Below are positions 44,109 through 53,295 of a stretch of DNA of 64,000 nt, piece by piece (the stretch's first letter is position 1; every line of letters begins with the position of its first letter). The stretch spans positions 1 through 64,000 of the forward strand of contig NZ_WOAC01000012.1 in assembly GCF_009749525.1 (NCBI RefSeq), read 5' to 3'. A program made the translations under genes and the position numbers. Below the pieces are notes generated by a model that saw nothing but the letters and a program-made list of their open reading frames with translations, ran no database searches and was not told where the DNA came from. The DNA is from Mesorhizobium xinjiangense (GTDB lineage Bacteria; Pseudomonadota; Alphaproteobacteria; Rhizobiales; Rhizobiaceae).

Positions 44109-44801
44109 GTGAAGAACGAAGGCGTTCCCAACGCATTGGCGCGATTGTTCGCGACAGGCGCTGCGCTGGCGCTGGTGACGGGCGGCCTGACGGCCTGTGT
44201 CGGCACGCCGACCTACGGCACCGGCACGCGCGCCGACGTGCAGCTGCTCGAGGATGTCACCGGCATGATTTCGCTCGGTCCCGACGAGAAGCAGAACATC
44301 GCCTATAATCCGCGTCCGAAATTGGTGGAGCCGGCGGACAAGAAGACGCTGCCGAAACCGCAGAACGACATCCGCACGGCCTCGGCCGGCGCCTGGCCGG
44401 AATCGCCCGAAGAACGGCGCGAACGCGTGCGCGCCTATGCCGACGCCAACAGCGACAATATCGACTACCGTCCCGTGGTCACGGGCGGCGGTGCGGCCAG
44501 TGTGGCGGCGAGCGAGCGCGGGCGGCGCGACGACGTTGCCTATATGGCGCCCAGCGGCCTTGGCGCCGGCGAAAGCGCCCAGCGGGCCGAATTCGAAAAG
44601 CGCCTCCAGGAAGGCAAGCAGGGGTCGCCCACTCAGCGCCGCTTCCTGAGCGAGCCGCCGCTCGACTATCGCCTCCCGTCCTCGACGGCACCGGCCAACG
44701 AGCTGGGCGAGGACGAATGGAAAAAGGAGCGTGACCGCAAGGCGGCCGCGCGCAAGCAGAGCGGCCAGACGAGTTGGCGCGATTGGATCCCGGGCCTGTA
44801 A
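44109..44801 (+). CDS. Predicted outer-membrane lipoprotein
   Basis: A 230-residue exported protein with a signal peptide (LARLFATGAALALVTG) and a lipobox ending at Cys30 (GGLTAC). The mature part is polar and probably unstructured, with Pro, Glu, Arg and Ser and a C-terminal ARKQSGQTSWRDWIPGL. The start is GTG at 44109 with AAGGGG upstream; the frame extends ten codons further. The position after ileS is conserved in rhizobial relatives as far as I recall. Role unknown. Confidence 0.78.
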   Translation: MKNEGVPNALARLFATGAALALVTGGLTACVGTPTYGTGTRADVQLLEDVTGMISLGPDEKQNIAYNPRPKLVEPADKKTLPKPQNDIRTASAGAWPESPEERRERVRAYADANSDNIDYRPVVTGGGAASVAASERGRRDDVAYMAPSGLGAGESAQRAEFEKRLQEGKQGSPTQRRFLSEPPLDYRLPSSTAPANELGEDEWKKERDRKAAARKQSGQTSWRDWIPGL

Positions 44802-44825
44802 CAACAGCCCCTGCCGCAATGGCCT

Positions 44826-45284
44826 TCAGGTCCGCCTGGAACGGAAGAAATCCTTGAGTATCTCGGCCGCCTCCGTCTCGGCGAAGCCGGAATAGACCTC
44901 GGGCGCGTGATGGCAGGTCGGTGAGGCGAAGAAGCGCGGGCCGTTGACGACGGCGCCGCCTTTTTCGTCGGAGGCGGCGAAGTACAGCCGGCGAATGCGG
45001 GCAAATGAGATTGCCGCGGCACACATGGCGCAAGGCTCAAGCGAAACATAGAGATCGGCCCTGTCGATGCGCTCGGAACCGAGATGCTGGCAGGCCTCGC
45101 GGATCGCCAGGATCTCCGCATGGGCGGTCGGGTCGCCGAGTTCGCGCGTGCGGTTGCCGGCGCGCGCGATGATGCGGTTGTCGAGCGCCACCACCGCGCC
45201 GACCGGCACTTCGCCGCGGCCAGCTGCGGCCCGTGCTTCCTCGAGCGCCGCCGCCATGAAATCGGGCCGTCTGTTTCGGTTCAT
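44826..45284 (-). CDS. tadA: tRNA(Arg) adenosine-34 deaminase TadA
   Basis: A 152-residue zinc deaminase converting A34 to inosine in tRNA-Arg(ACG). The zinc ligands and proton shuttle are His55 and Glu57 (TAHAEIL), Cys85 and Cys88 (EPCAMC). Length is standard. GAGGAAATTG precedes the ATG. It is divergent from the rluB-like gene, a common arrangement. Confidence 0.94.
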   Translation of the reverse strand: MNRNRRPDFMAAALEEARAAAGRGEVPVGAVVALDNRIIARAGNRTRELGDPTAHAEILAIREACQHLGSERIDRADLYVSLEPCAMCAAAISFARIRRLYFAASDEKGGAVVNGPRFFASPTCHHAPEVYSGFAETEAAEILKDFFRSRRT

Positions 45285-45353
45285 TTCGATTACAATTTCC
45301 TCGCATGCGTCCGGGGATGCTGATAGTTACCCGCCGTGAAAGGCAAAGGCCAG

Positions 45354-47051
45354 ATGAACGACAAACCAGACAGACCACAGCGCGACGGCAGGCCGCAGCG
45401 CAAGGGCGCCGGCCGCCCCCATGCCGACGGCGGCAAGCCGGCGCAGGCGCGCGGCTTCGGCAAGCGCAAATTCGGTGCAGCCGGCAAGGCAGATGACAAT
45501 GCCGAGCGCCCGAGCAAGCCGAAATGGGCCGGCGCCGGTGCGCGGGCAAAGGACAGTTTTGGCGGCAAACGCGCCGAAGGTGACAAGCGATACGCCAAGC
45601 CCAAGGGCGCGGCGGCCGATCGGCCGCGCCGCAGCGGCCCTGGCGAGGAGGGCGGCGAGGCCGCTTCGCGCAAGCCACGCTGGGCAAAAGGTGATGATCG
45701 CGCCGCAGAACGCCCCGGAAAGCGGCCCGAACGCAAATTTTCCGACAGGCCCGGCAAGCCGGGCGAGCGGCGCGGCAAGCCGGGTGATCGGCCGCAGAAG
45801 TCCTTTGCCTCGGCCCCCTCCGAGCGCGACAGGGCGAAGCGCCCGGCACGTCGCGCCGACGAGACGCAATCGACGGCGCAGAGCGAGCGCATCGCCAAGC
45901 GCCTGGCGCGCGCCGGCGTTTCCTCGCGGCGCGAGGCCGAGGCGCTGATCGAGGCCGGGCGGGTCAGCGTCAATGGCGCGGTGCTCGATACGCCGGCGCG
46001 CAATGTCGGCCCCCACGACGTCATCCTGATCGACGGCACGCCGATCCCGGCGATCGAGCGCACGCGGCTCTTCCTGTTTCACAAGCCGGCCGGCGTGGTG
46101 ACGACCAATCGCGATCCCGAGGGCCGAAAGACCGTTTTCGACACCCTGCCGGCGGAACTGCCGCGGCTGATGACGATCGGCCGGCTCGACATCAACACCG
46201 AGGGCCTGTTGCTCTTGACCAATGACGGCGGGCTGGCGCGCGTGCTGGAACTGCCGTCGACCGGCTGGCTGAGACGCTACCGGGTGCGCGTGCACGGCAA
46301 GGTCGACGAGGCGCGGCTGGCGCAGCTCAAGGACGGCGTTGCGGTCGACGGTGTGTTTTATGGCGCGATCGAGGCCACGCTCGACCGCGAGCAGGGCTCC
46401 AATGCCTGGCTCACCATCGGTCTGCGCGAGGGCAAGAACCGCGAAGTCAAGAACATCCTCGCCTCGCTCGGGCTCAACGTGACGCGGCTCATCCGCGTCT
46501 CCTACGGTCCCTTCCAACTCGGCGAACTGGCCGAGGGCACGGTGCAGGAGCTCAAGGGGCGCACATTGCGCGACCAGCTCGGCGACACGCTGATCGAGGA
46601 GGCCGGGGCCAATTTCGACGCGCCGGTGGTCAGGCCGTTTTCCAACAAGCCCGTCTCCGGATCGTCCGCACGTCCGGCAGAACGGCCGCATGCGCCAACG
46701 CGGCCGCCGCGTCTTGACGAACCGGGCGAGGGCGGCCTGATCAAGAACCGGCGGCGCGTGCGTGAAGGCCGGCGCGAGGACGCGCTCGACCGGCTGCAGA
46801 CATCGAAGCCGAAAGGCGGACCGCCTGCGAAGCGTGAGGACCGGCCGAGCCGCACGCGCAGCGCCAATGTGTGGATGGCGCCGGGGGCGAGGCCACGCGG
46901 CAAGGCCAAGGTCGAAGGCGGGCAGGATGGGCCGGCCGGCGGCCGCGGCGGCGGAAAGCCGACCGGCAGCAAACCGACCGGCGGCAAACCGTCCGGCGGT
47001 GGCGCGAAACGGCCGGGCAAGGGACGCGGGCATGCGGATCGTCGGCGGTGA
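45354..47051 (+). CDS. rluB: Ribosomal large-subunit pseudouridine synthase (RluB-like) with long basic tails
   Basis: A 565-residue RsuA-family enzyme that isomerises a uridine in 23S rRNA. An S4 domain (about 185-235; RIAKRLARAGVSSRREAEAL) precedes the catalytic domain (about 240-420), with the catalytic Asp near residue 279 in GRLDINTEGLLLL. Unusual are an about 180-residue N-terminal and an about 130-residue C-terminal extension rich in Lys, Arg, Gly and Pro, likely disordered and RNA-binding. The ATG at 45354 was chosen over GTG at 45336. The end overlaps rsmD by 20 bp. Confidence 0.9.
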   Translation: MNDKPDRPQRDGRPQRKGAGRPHADGGKPAQARGFGKRKFGAAGKADDNAERPSKPKWAGAGARAKDSFGGKRAEGDKRYAKPKGAAADRPRRSGPGEEGGEAASRKPRWAKGDDRAAERPGKRPERKFSDRPGKPGERRGKPGDRPQKSFASAPSERDRAKRPARRADETQSTAQSERIAKRLARAGVSSRREAEALIEAGRVSVNGAVLDTPARNVGPHDVILIDGTPIPAIERTRLFLFHKPAGVVTTNRDPEGRKTVFDTLPAELPRLMTIGRLDINTEGLLLLTNDGGLARVLELPSTGWLRRYRVRVHGKVDEARLAQLKDGVAVDGVFYGAIEATLDREQGSNAWLTIGLREGKNREVKNILASLGLNVTRLIRVSYGPFQLGELAEGTVQELKGRTLRDQLGDTLIEEAGANFDAPVVRPFSNKPVSGSSARPAERPHAPTRPPRLDEPGEGGLIKNRRRVREGRREDALDRLQTSKPKGGPPAKREDRPSRTRSANVWMAPGARPRGKAKVEGGQDGPAGGRGGGKPTGSKPTGGKPSGGGAKRPGKGRGHADRRR

Positions 47052-47586
47052 GTTTCGCGGCCGGCCGCTCGCCGTGCCGCGCAGCAGCGCCATCAGACCG
47101 ACGACCGACCGGACCCGCGAGGCGGTTTTCAACGTGCTGGAGCACCGTTTCGAAGGCCGTCTCGCCGGCGCCCGCGTGCTCGATCTGTTCGCCGGCACCG
47201 GTGCGCTCGGCCTGGAGGCTCTGTCGCGCGGGGCGGTGCATTGCCTGTTCATCGAAGAGTCGGCCGAGGGGCGCGGCCTGATCCGGACCAATGTCGAGAC
47301 GTTCGGCCTGCAGGGGCGCACGAAGATCTTTCGCCGCGACGCGACCCGGCTCGGCGATGCCGGAACCATTCAGCCGTTCGGACTGGTCTTTGCCGACCCG
47401 CCCTATGGCAAGGGGATGGGCGAGCGGGCGCTGTCTTCGGCGCGTGCGGGCGGCTGGCTGCGGCCGGATGCGCTGTGCGTCGTCGAGGAGGCGGCGGATG
47501 CCGGTTTTCAAACGCCGGATGGCTTCGCGCTCATCGACGAGCGTCACTATGGTGACACGATCATCCGCTTTCTCGCGGTGACGTGA
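47032..47586 (+). CDS. rsmD: 16S rRNA (guanine-966-N2) methyltransferase RsmD
   Basis: A 184-residue SAM-dependent enzyme methylating G966 of 16S rRNA. It starts MRIVGGEFRGRPL, shows motif I as LDLFAGTGALGLEALSRG, and the catalytic DPPYG in FADPPYGKGM. The ATG at 47032 is the family start and overlaps rluB by 20 bp; the frame is open far upstream inside rluB. The two rRNA-modifying genes are probably cotranscribed. Confidence 0.94.
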   Translation: MRIVGGEFRGRPLAVPRSSAIRPTTDRTREAVFNVLEHRFEGRLAGARVLDLFAGTGALGLEALSRGAVHCLFIEESAEGRGLIRTNVETFGLQGRTKIFRRDATRLGDAGTIQPFGLVFADPPYGKGMGERALSSARAGGWLRPDALCVVEEAADAGFQTPDGFALIDERHYGDTIIRFLAVT

Positions 47587-47709
47587 TCGGCGGGGATGCC
47601 GGGCGAGGGCTTTTCGCCTCGCCAACATCGGCTGCCGCGCTACACTGCCGACCCGGTCGGGAAGCGACCGTAGTCTCAAAGGTCCGAAAAGCGGGAGCCG
47701 AGATCCATC

Positions 47710-49098
47710 ATGATCGCATCTGCCAGACCGGTTCATGCCCTGTTGATCGCCATCATGCTGGCGCTGGCGGGACCGGGCGACCTGCTTGCCGATGAGGCCG
47801 GGACCAAGGCACCGGCGGAAAATGCCGTGGCGAGCTTCGAACTCGACAACGGCCTGCAGGTGGTCGTCATCCCAGACCACCGGGCGCCGGTCGTCACCCA
47901 CATGCTGTGGTACAAGGTGGGCAGCGCCGACGAGCAGGCCGGCAAGTCCGGCATCGCGCATTTCTTCGAACATCTGATGTTCAAGGGCACGAAGAACCAT
48001 CCGCCCGGCGAATTCGCGACGCGGGTGGCCGAGATCGGCGGCCAGGAAAACGCCTTCACCTCCTATGACCACACGGCCTATTTCCAGCAGGTGCGGCCCG
48101 AGGCGCTCAAGACGATGATGTCCTACGAGGCCGACCGGATGCGCAACCTGGTGCTGACGGACGAGGTGATCGATGTTGAGCGCAACGTGGTGCTGGAAGA
48201 GCGCCGCCAGCGCGTGGAAAGCTCGCCGGGCGCGCTGCTGGGCGAAGAACTGGACGCCACGCTCTACCAGAACCATCCCTATCGCATCCCGGTGATTGGC
48301 TGGATGCACGAGATCGAGGCATTGAACCGCGACGATGCGGTCGCCTTCTACAATCGCTTCTATGTGCCGAACAATGCGGTGCTGGTCGTCGCCGGCGACG
48401 TTGAGGCGGAGCAGGTGCGCGCGCTGGCCGAAGCCACCTACGGCAAGATCGCGCGCGGGCCCGACCTTTCGGCGCGCCTGCGGCCCCAGGAGCCGGAACA
48501 GAACACGCGCCGGACCGTGACGCTGAGCGACGATCGCGTCAGCCGCCCCAGCCTGCGCATGGCCTGGGTCGTTCCGTCCTACGAGACAGGAGCGCCCGGC
48601 GAGGCCGAAGCGCTCGATCTGCTTTCGGAGATCCTTGGCGGGGGTCCGCGCACGCGCCTTTATGAAGAGCTCGTGGTGCGCCAGGGCGTCGCCTCGTCTG
48701 TCGGCGCCTACTATCAGGGCGACGCGGTCGACGATACGAGCTTCGAACTCTACGGCGCGCCGCGCGGACAAGCGGCGCTTGAAGAGGTCGAGGACGCGAT
48801 TGTCGCCGAGATCGCGAAGATCGCCGCCGAGGGCGTGACGGAGAAGGAACTGGCCAGGGCCAAGCGGCGCTATCAGCGCGGCTACGTATTTGCCCGCGAC
48901 AGCCAGTCGGGCATGGCGCGCATCTACGGCACGACGCTGACCACGGGCGGCAGCATCGAGGATATCAATGAATGGCCGGCCAGGATCAAGGCGGTGAGCG
49001 CCGAGCAGGTGAAGCAGGCGGCGCAGGCGCTCGATCAGGGCAGGGCGGTCGTCGGCTACCTGCTGCCGGCGCAGAGCCAGGAGGATGACGCACGATGA
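47710..49098 (+). CDS. M16 zinc metallopeptidase (active subunit)
   Basis: A 462-residue M16/pitrilysin protease, exported (N-terminal [18 protein letters not shown] signal). The inverted zinc motif HxxEH is His84-Phe-Phe-Glu87-His88 ([14 protein letters not shown]), with a distal glutamate about 76 residues later (VERNVVLEE). It is coupled by ATGA to a second M16 gene lacking this motif; such pairs form heterodimers. Substrates are unknown. GGGAG precedes the ATG. Confidence 0.92.
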   Translation: MIASARPVHALLIAIMLALAGPGDLLADEAGTKAPAENAVASFELDNGLQVVVIPDHRAPVVTHMLWYKVGSADEQAGKSGIAHFFEHLMFKGTKNHPPGEFATRVAEIGGQENAFTSYDHTAYFQQVRPEALKTMMSYEADRMRNLVLTDEVIDVERNVVLEERRQRVESSPGALLGEELDATLYQNHPYRIPVIGWMHEIEALNRDDAVAFYNRFYVPNNAVLVVAGDVEAEQVRALAEATYGKIARGPDLSARLRPQEPEQNTRRTVTLSDDRVSRPSLRMAWVVPSYETGAPGEAEALDLLSEILGGGPRTRLYEELVVRQGVASSVGAYYQGDAVDDTSFELYGAPRGQAALEEVEDAIVAEIAKIAAEGVTEKELARAKRRYQRGYVFARDSQSGMARIYGTTLTTGGSIEDINEWPARIKAVSAEQVKQAAQALDQGRAVVGYLLPAQSQEDDAR

Positions 49099-50429
49099 GG
49101 CCGATCAGCACCAATTTGCGCCACGGCTTCGCCGGGGTTGCCGGGTTTCTTCTTCTGTTCGTGATGGCCGTCCAGCCGGCGCGCGCCGCCGTCGACATTC
49201 AGAAAGTGGTGTCGGAAAAAGGCATAACCGCCTGGCTGGTCGAGGATTACACGGTTCCGCTGATCGCAGTACGGTTTGCATTTCGCGGCGGCAGCACACA
49301 GGATCCGGCCGGCAAGGAAGGGCTGGCGAACCTGATGAGCGGCCTGTTCGACGAGGGCGCGGGCGACCTCGACCGGACGCAGTTCCAGGACCGGCTCGAC
49401 GAGGCGGGCGCCGAAATGGGCATTCGCGCCGGTTATGACTCCATCGGCGGGTCGATGCGGATGCTGGCCGAGACCAGGAAGGAGGCGTTCGACGTCTTGC
49501 GCCTGGCGGTCACCGAGCCGCGTTTCGACGACGCGCCGGTGGCGCGCATCAAGGCACAGATCGTATCGTCCATCGATGCGCGGTCGCGCGATCCGCAAAC
49601 CGAGGCCAGCCGGGCATGGGCGCGCGCCATCTATGGCGACCATCCCTATTCGCGCCGCGACGAGGGCACGAAGGAGTCCCTGGCCACGATCACGCGTGAT
49701 GATCTCGTCGCGGCGCACGAGCATTTGTTCGCCCGCGACAATCTCGTCATCGGCGTCGTCGGCGCGATCGACGCGGAGACGCTGAAGAGCGAACTCGACC
49801 GGGTGTTCGGCGATCTGCCCGCGCATGCCCGGCTTGACGAGATCGGGCCCGCCGCGCCGCGTCTCGACCAGGACCTGCATGTCGACCATGCGCTGCCGCA
49901 GGCGACCATCCGGCTGGCCTATCCAGGGGTCGAGCGGTCCGATCCGGGGTTCTTCGCAGCCTATCTGATGAACCATATACTGGGCGGAGGCACCTTCTCG
50001 TCGCGCCTGTTCAGCGAGGTGAGGGAAAAGCGCGGCCTCTCCTACGGCATCAATTCCATGCTCGTTAATCGCGATCATTCCTCCATGCTCGCCATCGAAA
50101 CGTCGACACGCGCCGACCGGGCGGAGGAAACGCTGAACGTGATCCTGGACGAGGTGCGGCGCATGGCCGAGGAGGGACCGAGCGCGGAGGAGTTGCGGCA
50201 GGCGAAGGACTTTGTCCTCGGCGCCTATGCGATCAACAATCTCGATTCCTCGGCCGCCATTGCGCGCACGCTCGTGCAGTTGCAGACTGACGATCTGGGC
50301 ATCGATTACATCGCACGGCGCGAGGCGCTGATCGAGGCGGTGACCCTCGAGGAGGTCCGCGAGCAGGCACGCCGTCTGCTTCAGGCGCGGCCGGCCGTGA
50401 TGGTCGTGGGGCCGGCGGCCGAGGAGTGA
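49095..50429 (+). CDS. M16 family protein, catalytically inactive partner
   Basis: A 444-residue M16 homologue with a signal peptide ([20 protein letters not shown]). The position of HxxEH reads [13 protein letters not shown], with no zinc ligands, so it should be a non-catalytic or assisting subunit. The C-terminal half retains the glycine-rich [20 protein letters not shown] motif and substrate-site RGLSYG. It overlaps the active M16 gene (ATGA) with GGAGG upstream. Confidence 0.92.
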   Translation: MRPISTNLRHGFAGVAGFLLLFVMAVQPARAAVDIQKVVSEKGITAWLVEDYTVPLIAVRFAFRGGSTQDPAGKEGLANLMSGLFDEGAGDLDRTQFQDRLDEAGAEMGIRAGYDSIGGSMRMLAETRKEAFDVLRLAVTEPRFDDAPVARIKAQIVSSIDARSRDPQTEASRAWARAIYGDHPYSRRDEGTKESLATITRDDLVAAHEHLFARDNLVIGVVGAIDAETLKSELDRVFGDLPAHARLDEIGPAAPRLDQDLHVDHALPQATIRLAYPGVERSDPGFFAAYLMNHILGGGTFSSRLFSEVREKRGLSYGINSMLVNRDHSSMLAIETSTRADRAEETLNVILDEVRRMAEEGPSAEELRQAKDFVLGAYAINNLDSSAAIARTLVQLQTDDLGIDYIARREALIEAVTLEEVREQARRLLQARPAVMVVGPAAEE

Positions 50430-50446
50430 ACGGAAGGGCCAGGCGG

Positions 50447-51328
50447 ATGAAGCAGAGTGCGGCGCGCAAGGGCAGCCGATCCGGTTCGCCGACATTCGCC
50501 GTCGCGTTCGGCGGCGGTGGGGCGCGCGGCCTGGCACATATCCACGCCATCGAGGTGATGAACGAGCTCGGCGTCGAGCCCGTAATGATCGCGGGCTCCT
50601 CGATCGGCGCCATCATGGGCGGGGCCATGGCCTCGGGCATGTCGGGGCGCGAGATCAACGAATATGCGCATTCCATCCTCGGCCGGCGCGCCGAGGTGGC
50701 CTCGCGCATGTGGCGGGCGCGGCCGGGCACCTTTGCCGAATTCGTGTCGGGCGGCCTGCGTATCGGCCAGTTCAACATCGAGCGCCTGCTCGACGTGTTC
50801 CTGCCCGAACAGATCCCCGAGCGCTTCGAGGACTTGAAAATCCCGCTCAAGGTGACAGCGACCGACTATTTCCAGCATGAGCTTGCCGTCTTCGACAGCG
50901 GCGAACTGAGATCGGCCATGGCTGCATCGGCCGCCATACCGGCCGTGTTTCGCCCGGTTCGGCGCGACGGGCGGACCCTCATCGACGGCGGCATCTACAG
51001 CCCCGTGCCGTTCGAACTGCTGGACAATGTTGCCGACATCGTCATCGCCATCGACGTGGTCGGCGCGCCGACGCCCGACGGCAAGAAGACGCCGACCACG
51101 ATCGAGCTCCTGTTCGGGGCGACGCAGTTGATGATGCAGTCCATCAATGCCCTGAAGCTCCGGTCGCAGCGGCCGGAAATATTCCTCCGGCCACCCGTTT
51201 CACGCTTCAGGGCGCTCGATTTTCTCAAGATCAGTGCCGTGATGGCCGAAACGGCGTCGCTGAAGGACGAACTGAAGCTCGCCGTGGCCGATGCCGTGGC
51301 CAGATATGAAGAGGCGGCGGAGGGGTAG
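50447..51328 (+). CDS. Patatin-like phospholipase
   Basis: A 293-residue cytoplasmic or membrane-associated serine lipase. The oxyanion motif GGGGARGLAH, the nucleophile elbow GSSIG and the catalytic aspartate in DGGIYSPVP are all present. Related proteins include RssA. The ATG at 50447 has GGAAGG upstream; a GTG at 50426 overlapping the M16 stop as GTGA is the alternative and would couple it to that operon. Confidence 0.9.
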   Translation: MKQSAARKGSRSGSPTFAVAFGGGGARGLAHIHAIEVMNELGVEPVMIAGSSIGAIMGGAMASGMSGREINEYAHSILGRRAEVASRMWRARPGTFAEFVSGGLRIGQFNIERLLDVFLPEQIPERFEDLKIPLKVTATDYFQHELAVFDSGELRSAMAASAAIPAVFRPVRRDGRTLIDGGIYSPVPFELLDNVADIVIAIDVVGAPTPDGKKTPTTIELLFGATQLMMQSINALKLRSQRPEIFLRPPVSRFRALDFLKISAVMAETASLKDELKLAVADAVARYEEAAEG

Positions 51329-51356
51329 GCCGCCAGTCAATCTCAGTGCCCCGGTT

Positions 51357-52784
51357 TCAGTTCGCCGTCGCCGCCTTGCTGGTGGAAAACGGCGATTGGG
51401 CCGATGGCGGCGGGCCGGGCAAGGGTTCCTGGGGCGGCGGCATGGAGGCGATCTTCCCGATCACGCGCGCGCTGGTGACGGCCGCCGCAAGGCCGAAGAA
51501 CACTGCGCCGAGGGCCCAGCCGGCAATCACGCCTTCCGCGCCGTAGAAGCGCGCGCCGATCCAGACGAACGGAATGATGCCGAGCGTTGCCCGGCCCCAG
51601 TTGAAGACGGTCGCGTAGGTGGCGAAGCCGAGATTGTTGAAGGCGGCGTTGGCGACGAAGAGCGCGCCGTTGAACAGGAAGCTGCCGGCGGCAAACAGGC
51701 AGAAGAAGATCACCAGGTCCTGCGCGTCCGCCTCGGCGGCGAACAGAGCCGCGATCTGACGATGAAAGATGGCGAGAAGCGCCCATGCCGCGAGCACGTA
51801 GACGACGGTGACGATGAGGCTGTCGCGCATGGCTCTGGCGAGGCGTTCGAAGCGACGGGCGCCGTAATTCTGCCCGATGATCGGCCCGACCGCGCCCGAC
51901 AGGGCGAAGACGAACCCGAAGGCGACGGGCACCAGGCGGCCTATGATCGCCCAGCCGGCCACCGCATCGTCGCCGAAACGGGCGATGGCAAATGTCACGT
52001 AGGCGTTGCCGACGGGCGTGGCGATCTGGGTGAGGACAGCCGGGATGCCGATGGCGAAGAACGGCCTTGCGGCCGCCACAAGCCGCGCCCGGTCGGGAAG
52101 ACGCACCAGTCTGTGGACATTGTGCGCCCCGTAAAGGCCGACGGCCAGCAGGACCGAGCGTGACAGGACGGTGGAGATCGCCGCTCCGTCGAGCCCGAGG
52201 CCCAGCCAGAGAATGAGGATCGGGTCGAGAACCGCCGCGGCCAGCCCGCCGCTCAGCGTGACGAACATGGCGCGCTTCGCGTCGCCGACGCCGCGCAGGA
52301 TGCCGGTTGTCGCCATGCCCAGCGCGATGATGGGCGAGGAGGGCAGGACGATGCGCAGGAAGCCGACCGCCAGGTCGAGCGTTTCGCCGCGCGCGCCAAG
52401 CGCCTCCGTCAGGGGGCGCAAGAACGGCCAGACGGCCAGCGCCAGGACGAGCTGGGCGAGCCCCATGAAGACCAGCGAGGCGCCGCCCAATTGCGCGGCC
52501 TGCTCACGATCTCCGCGGCCGAGCGCCCGCGAAACGAGCGCCGTGCCGGCGATCGTGAAGCCGATCGACACGGAGACGGTGAAGAACAGGAGCGTGGAGG
52601 CGAAGCCGATGGCCGCGGCCAGTTCCTGCACGCCGAGCAGCGAGATGTAGAACAGGTTCAGCGCGTCGACGATGAAGATCGCCACGAGACCGACCGAGCC
52701 GGTCGCGGTCATCACCACGACATGGCGCATGGTCGAGCCCTCGGTGAACTTGGCCTGCGCGGCGCGGCCGACCGGTTCGCTCAT
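51357..52784 (-). CDS. MATE family efflux transporter
   Basis: A 475-residue inner-membrane multidrug and toxin extrusion protein with twelve predicted spans in two halves. The N-terminal half begins TGSVGLVAIFIVDALNLFYI and includes LVSRALGRGDREQAAQLGG. It exports cationic or organic solutes against H+ or Na+. The ATG at 52784 was chosen; the frame has a TTG 21 codons upstream. It follows the VOC gene on the same strand after 72 bp. Confidence 0.88.
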   Translation of the reverse strand: MSEPVGRAAQAKFTEGSTMRHVVVMTATGSVGLVAIFIVDALNLFYISLLGVQELAAAIGFASTLLFFTVSVSIGFTIAGTALVSRALGRGDREQAAQLGGASLVFMGLAQLVLALAVWPFLRPLTEALGARGETLDLAVGFLRIVLPSSPIIALGMATTGILRGVGDAKRAMFVTLSGGLAAAVLDPILILWLGLGLDGAAISTVLSRSVLLAVGLYGAHNVHRLVRLPDRARLVAAARPFFAIGIPAVLTQIATPVGNAYVTFAIARFGDDAVAGWAIIGRLVPVAFGFVFALSGAVGPIIGQNYGARRFERLARAMRDSLIVTVVYVLAAWALLAIFHRQIAALFAAEADAQDLVIFFCLFAAGSFLFNGALFVANAAFNNLGFATYATVFNWGRATLGIIPFVWIGARFYGAEGVIAGWALGAVFFGLAAAVTSARVIGKIASMPPPQEPLPGPPPSAQSPFSTSKAATAN

Positions 52785-52856
52785 CGCTCTTGAAGCTTCA
52801 GCGTCAAGGCTCTCTTTCCTCTCACTCGATTTCGTGGGCTCGACCAATGGCGGCCG

Positions 52857-53276
52857 TCAATGCGCGAAGACCTGCTCCATCGACCGGAACCCCTTGAATT
52901 CGAGCGCGTTTCCGGACGGATCGCAAATGAAGAGCGTGGCCTGCTCGCCCGGCTCTCCCTCAAATCGCACCATCGGGCGCTCCAGCCAGTCGACACCGGG
53001 GCTGGCTTCCAGCCGCCCGGCGAGCGCCTGCCAGTCTTCCATCGACAGAACCACGCCGAAATGCGGGATCGGCACCAGCTTTCCGTCGACGGCGCCGTCG
53101 CGGTCGGCATCATTGGCGCCGGGTCTGAGATGGGCGGAAAGCTGGTGGCCGAAGAGTGAGAAGTCGACCCAGCTTTCCGACGAGCGGCCGATTTCGCAGC
53201 CCAGCACGTCGCGATAGAAGGCGCGCGTCTCTTCGAGGTCGCGCACGGGAAAGGCCAAGTGAAAAGGTGTCACCAT
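52857..53276 (-). CDS. VOC family (glyoxalase-like) protein
   Basis: A 139-residue vicinal-oxygen-chelate protein. The N-terminal strand is PFHLAFPVRDLEETRAFYRD; later HFGVVLSMEDW and FICDPSGNALEFKGF supply likely metal ligands (His and Glu). The reaction is unknown; relatives include bleomycin resistance proteins and dioxygenases. ATG at 53276 chosen as the family start. Confidence 0.85.
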   Translation of the reverse strand: MVTPFHLAFPVRDLEETRAFYRDVLGCEIGRSSESWVDFSLFGHQLSAHLRPGANDADRDGAVDGKLVPIPHFGVVLSMEDWQALAGRLEASPGVDWLERPMVRFEGEPGEQATLFICDPSGNALEFKGFRSMEQVFAH

Positions 53277-53295
53277 CGATGCTCCAATCATGTGT

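Noticed and set aside
43984-44112. 42-codon frame overlapping the lipoprotein start as GTGA, possible leader peptide
   Set aside because: No conserved motif, weak start signal, and no regulatory codon run; not strong enough to call.
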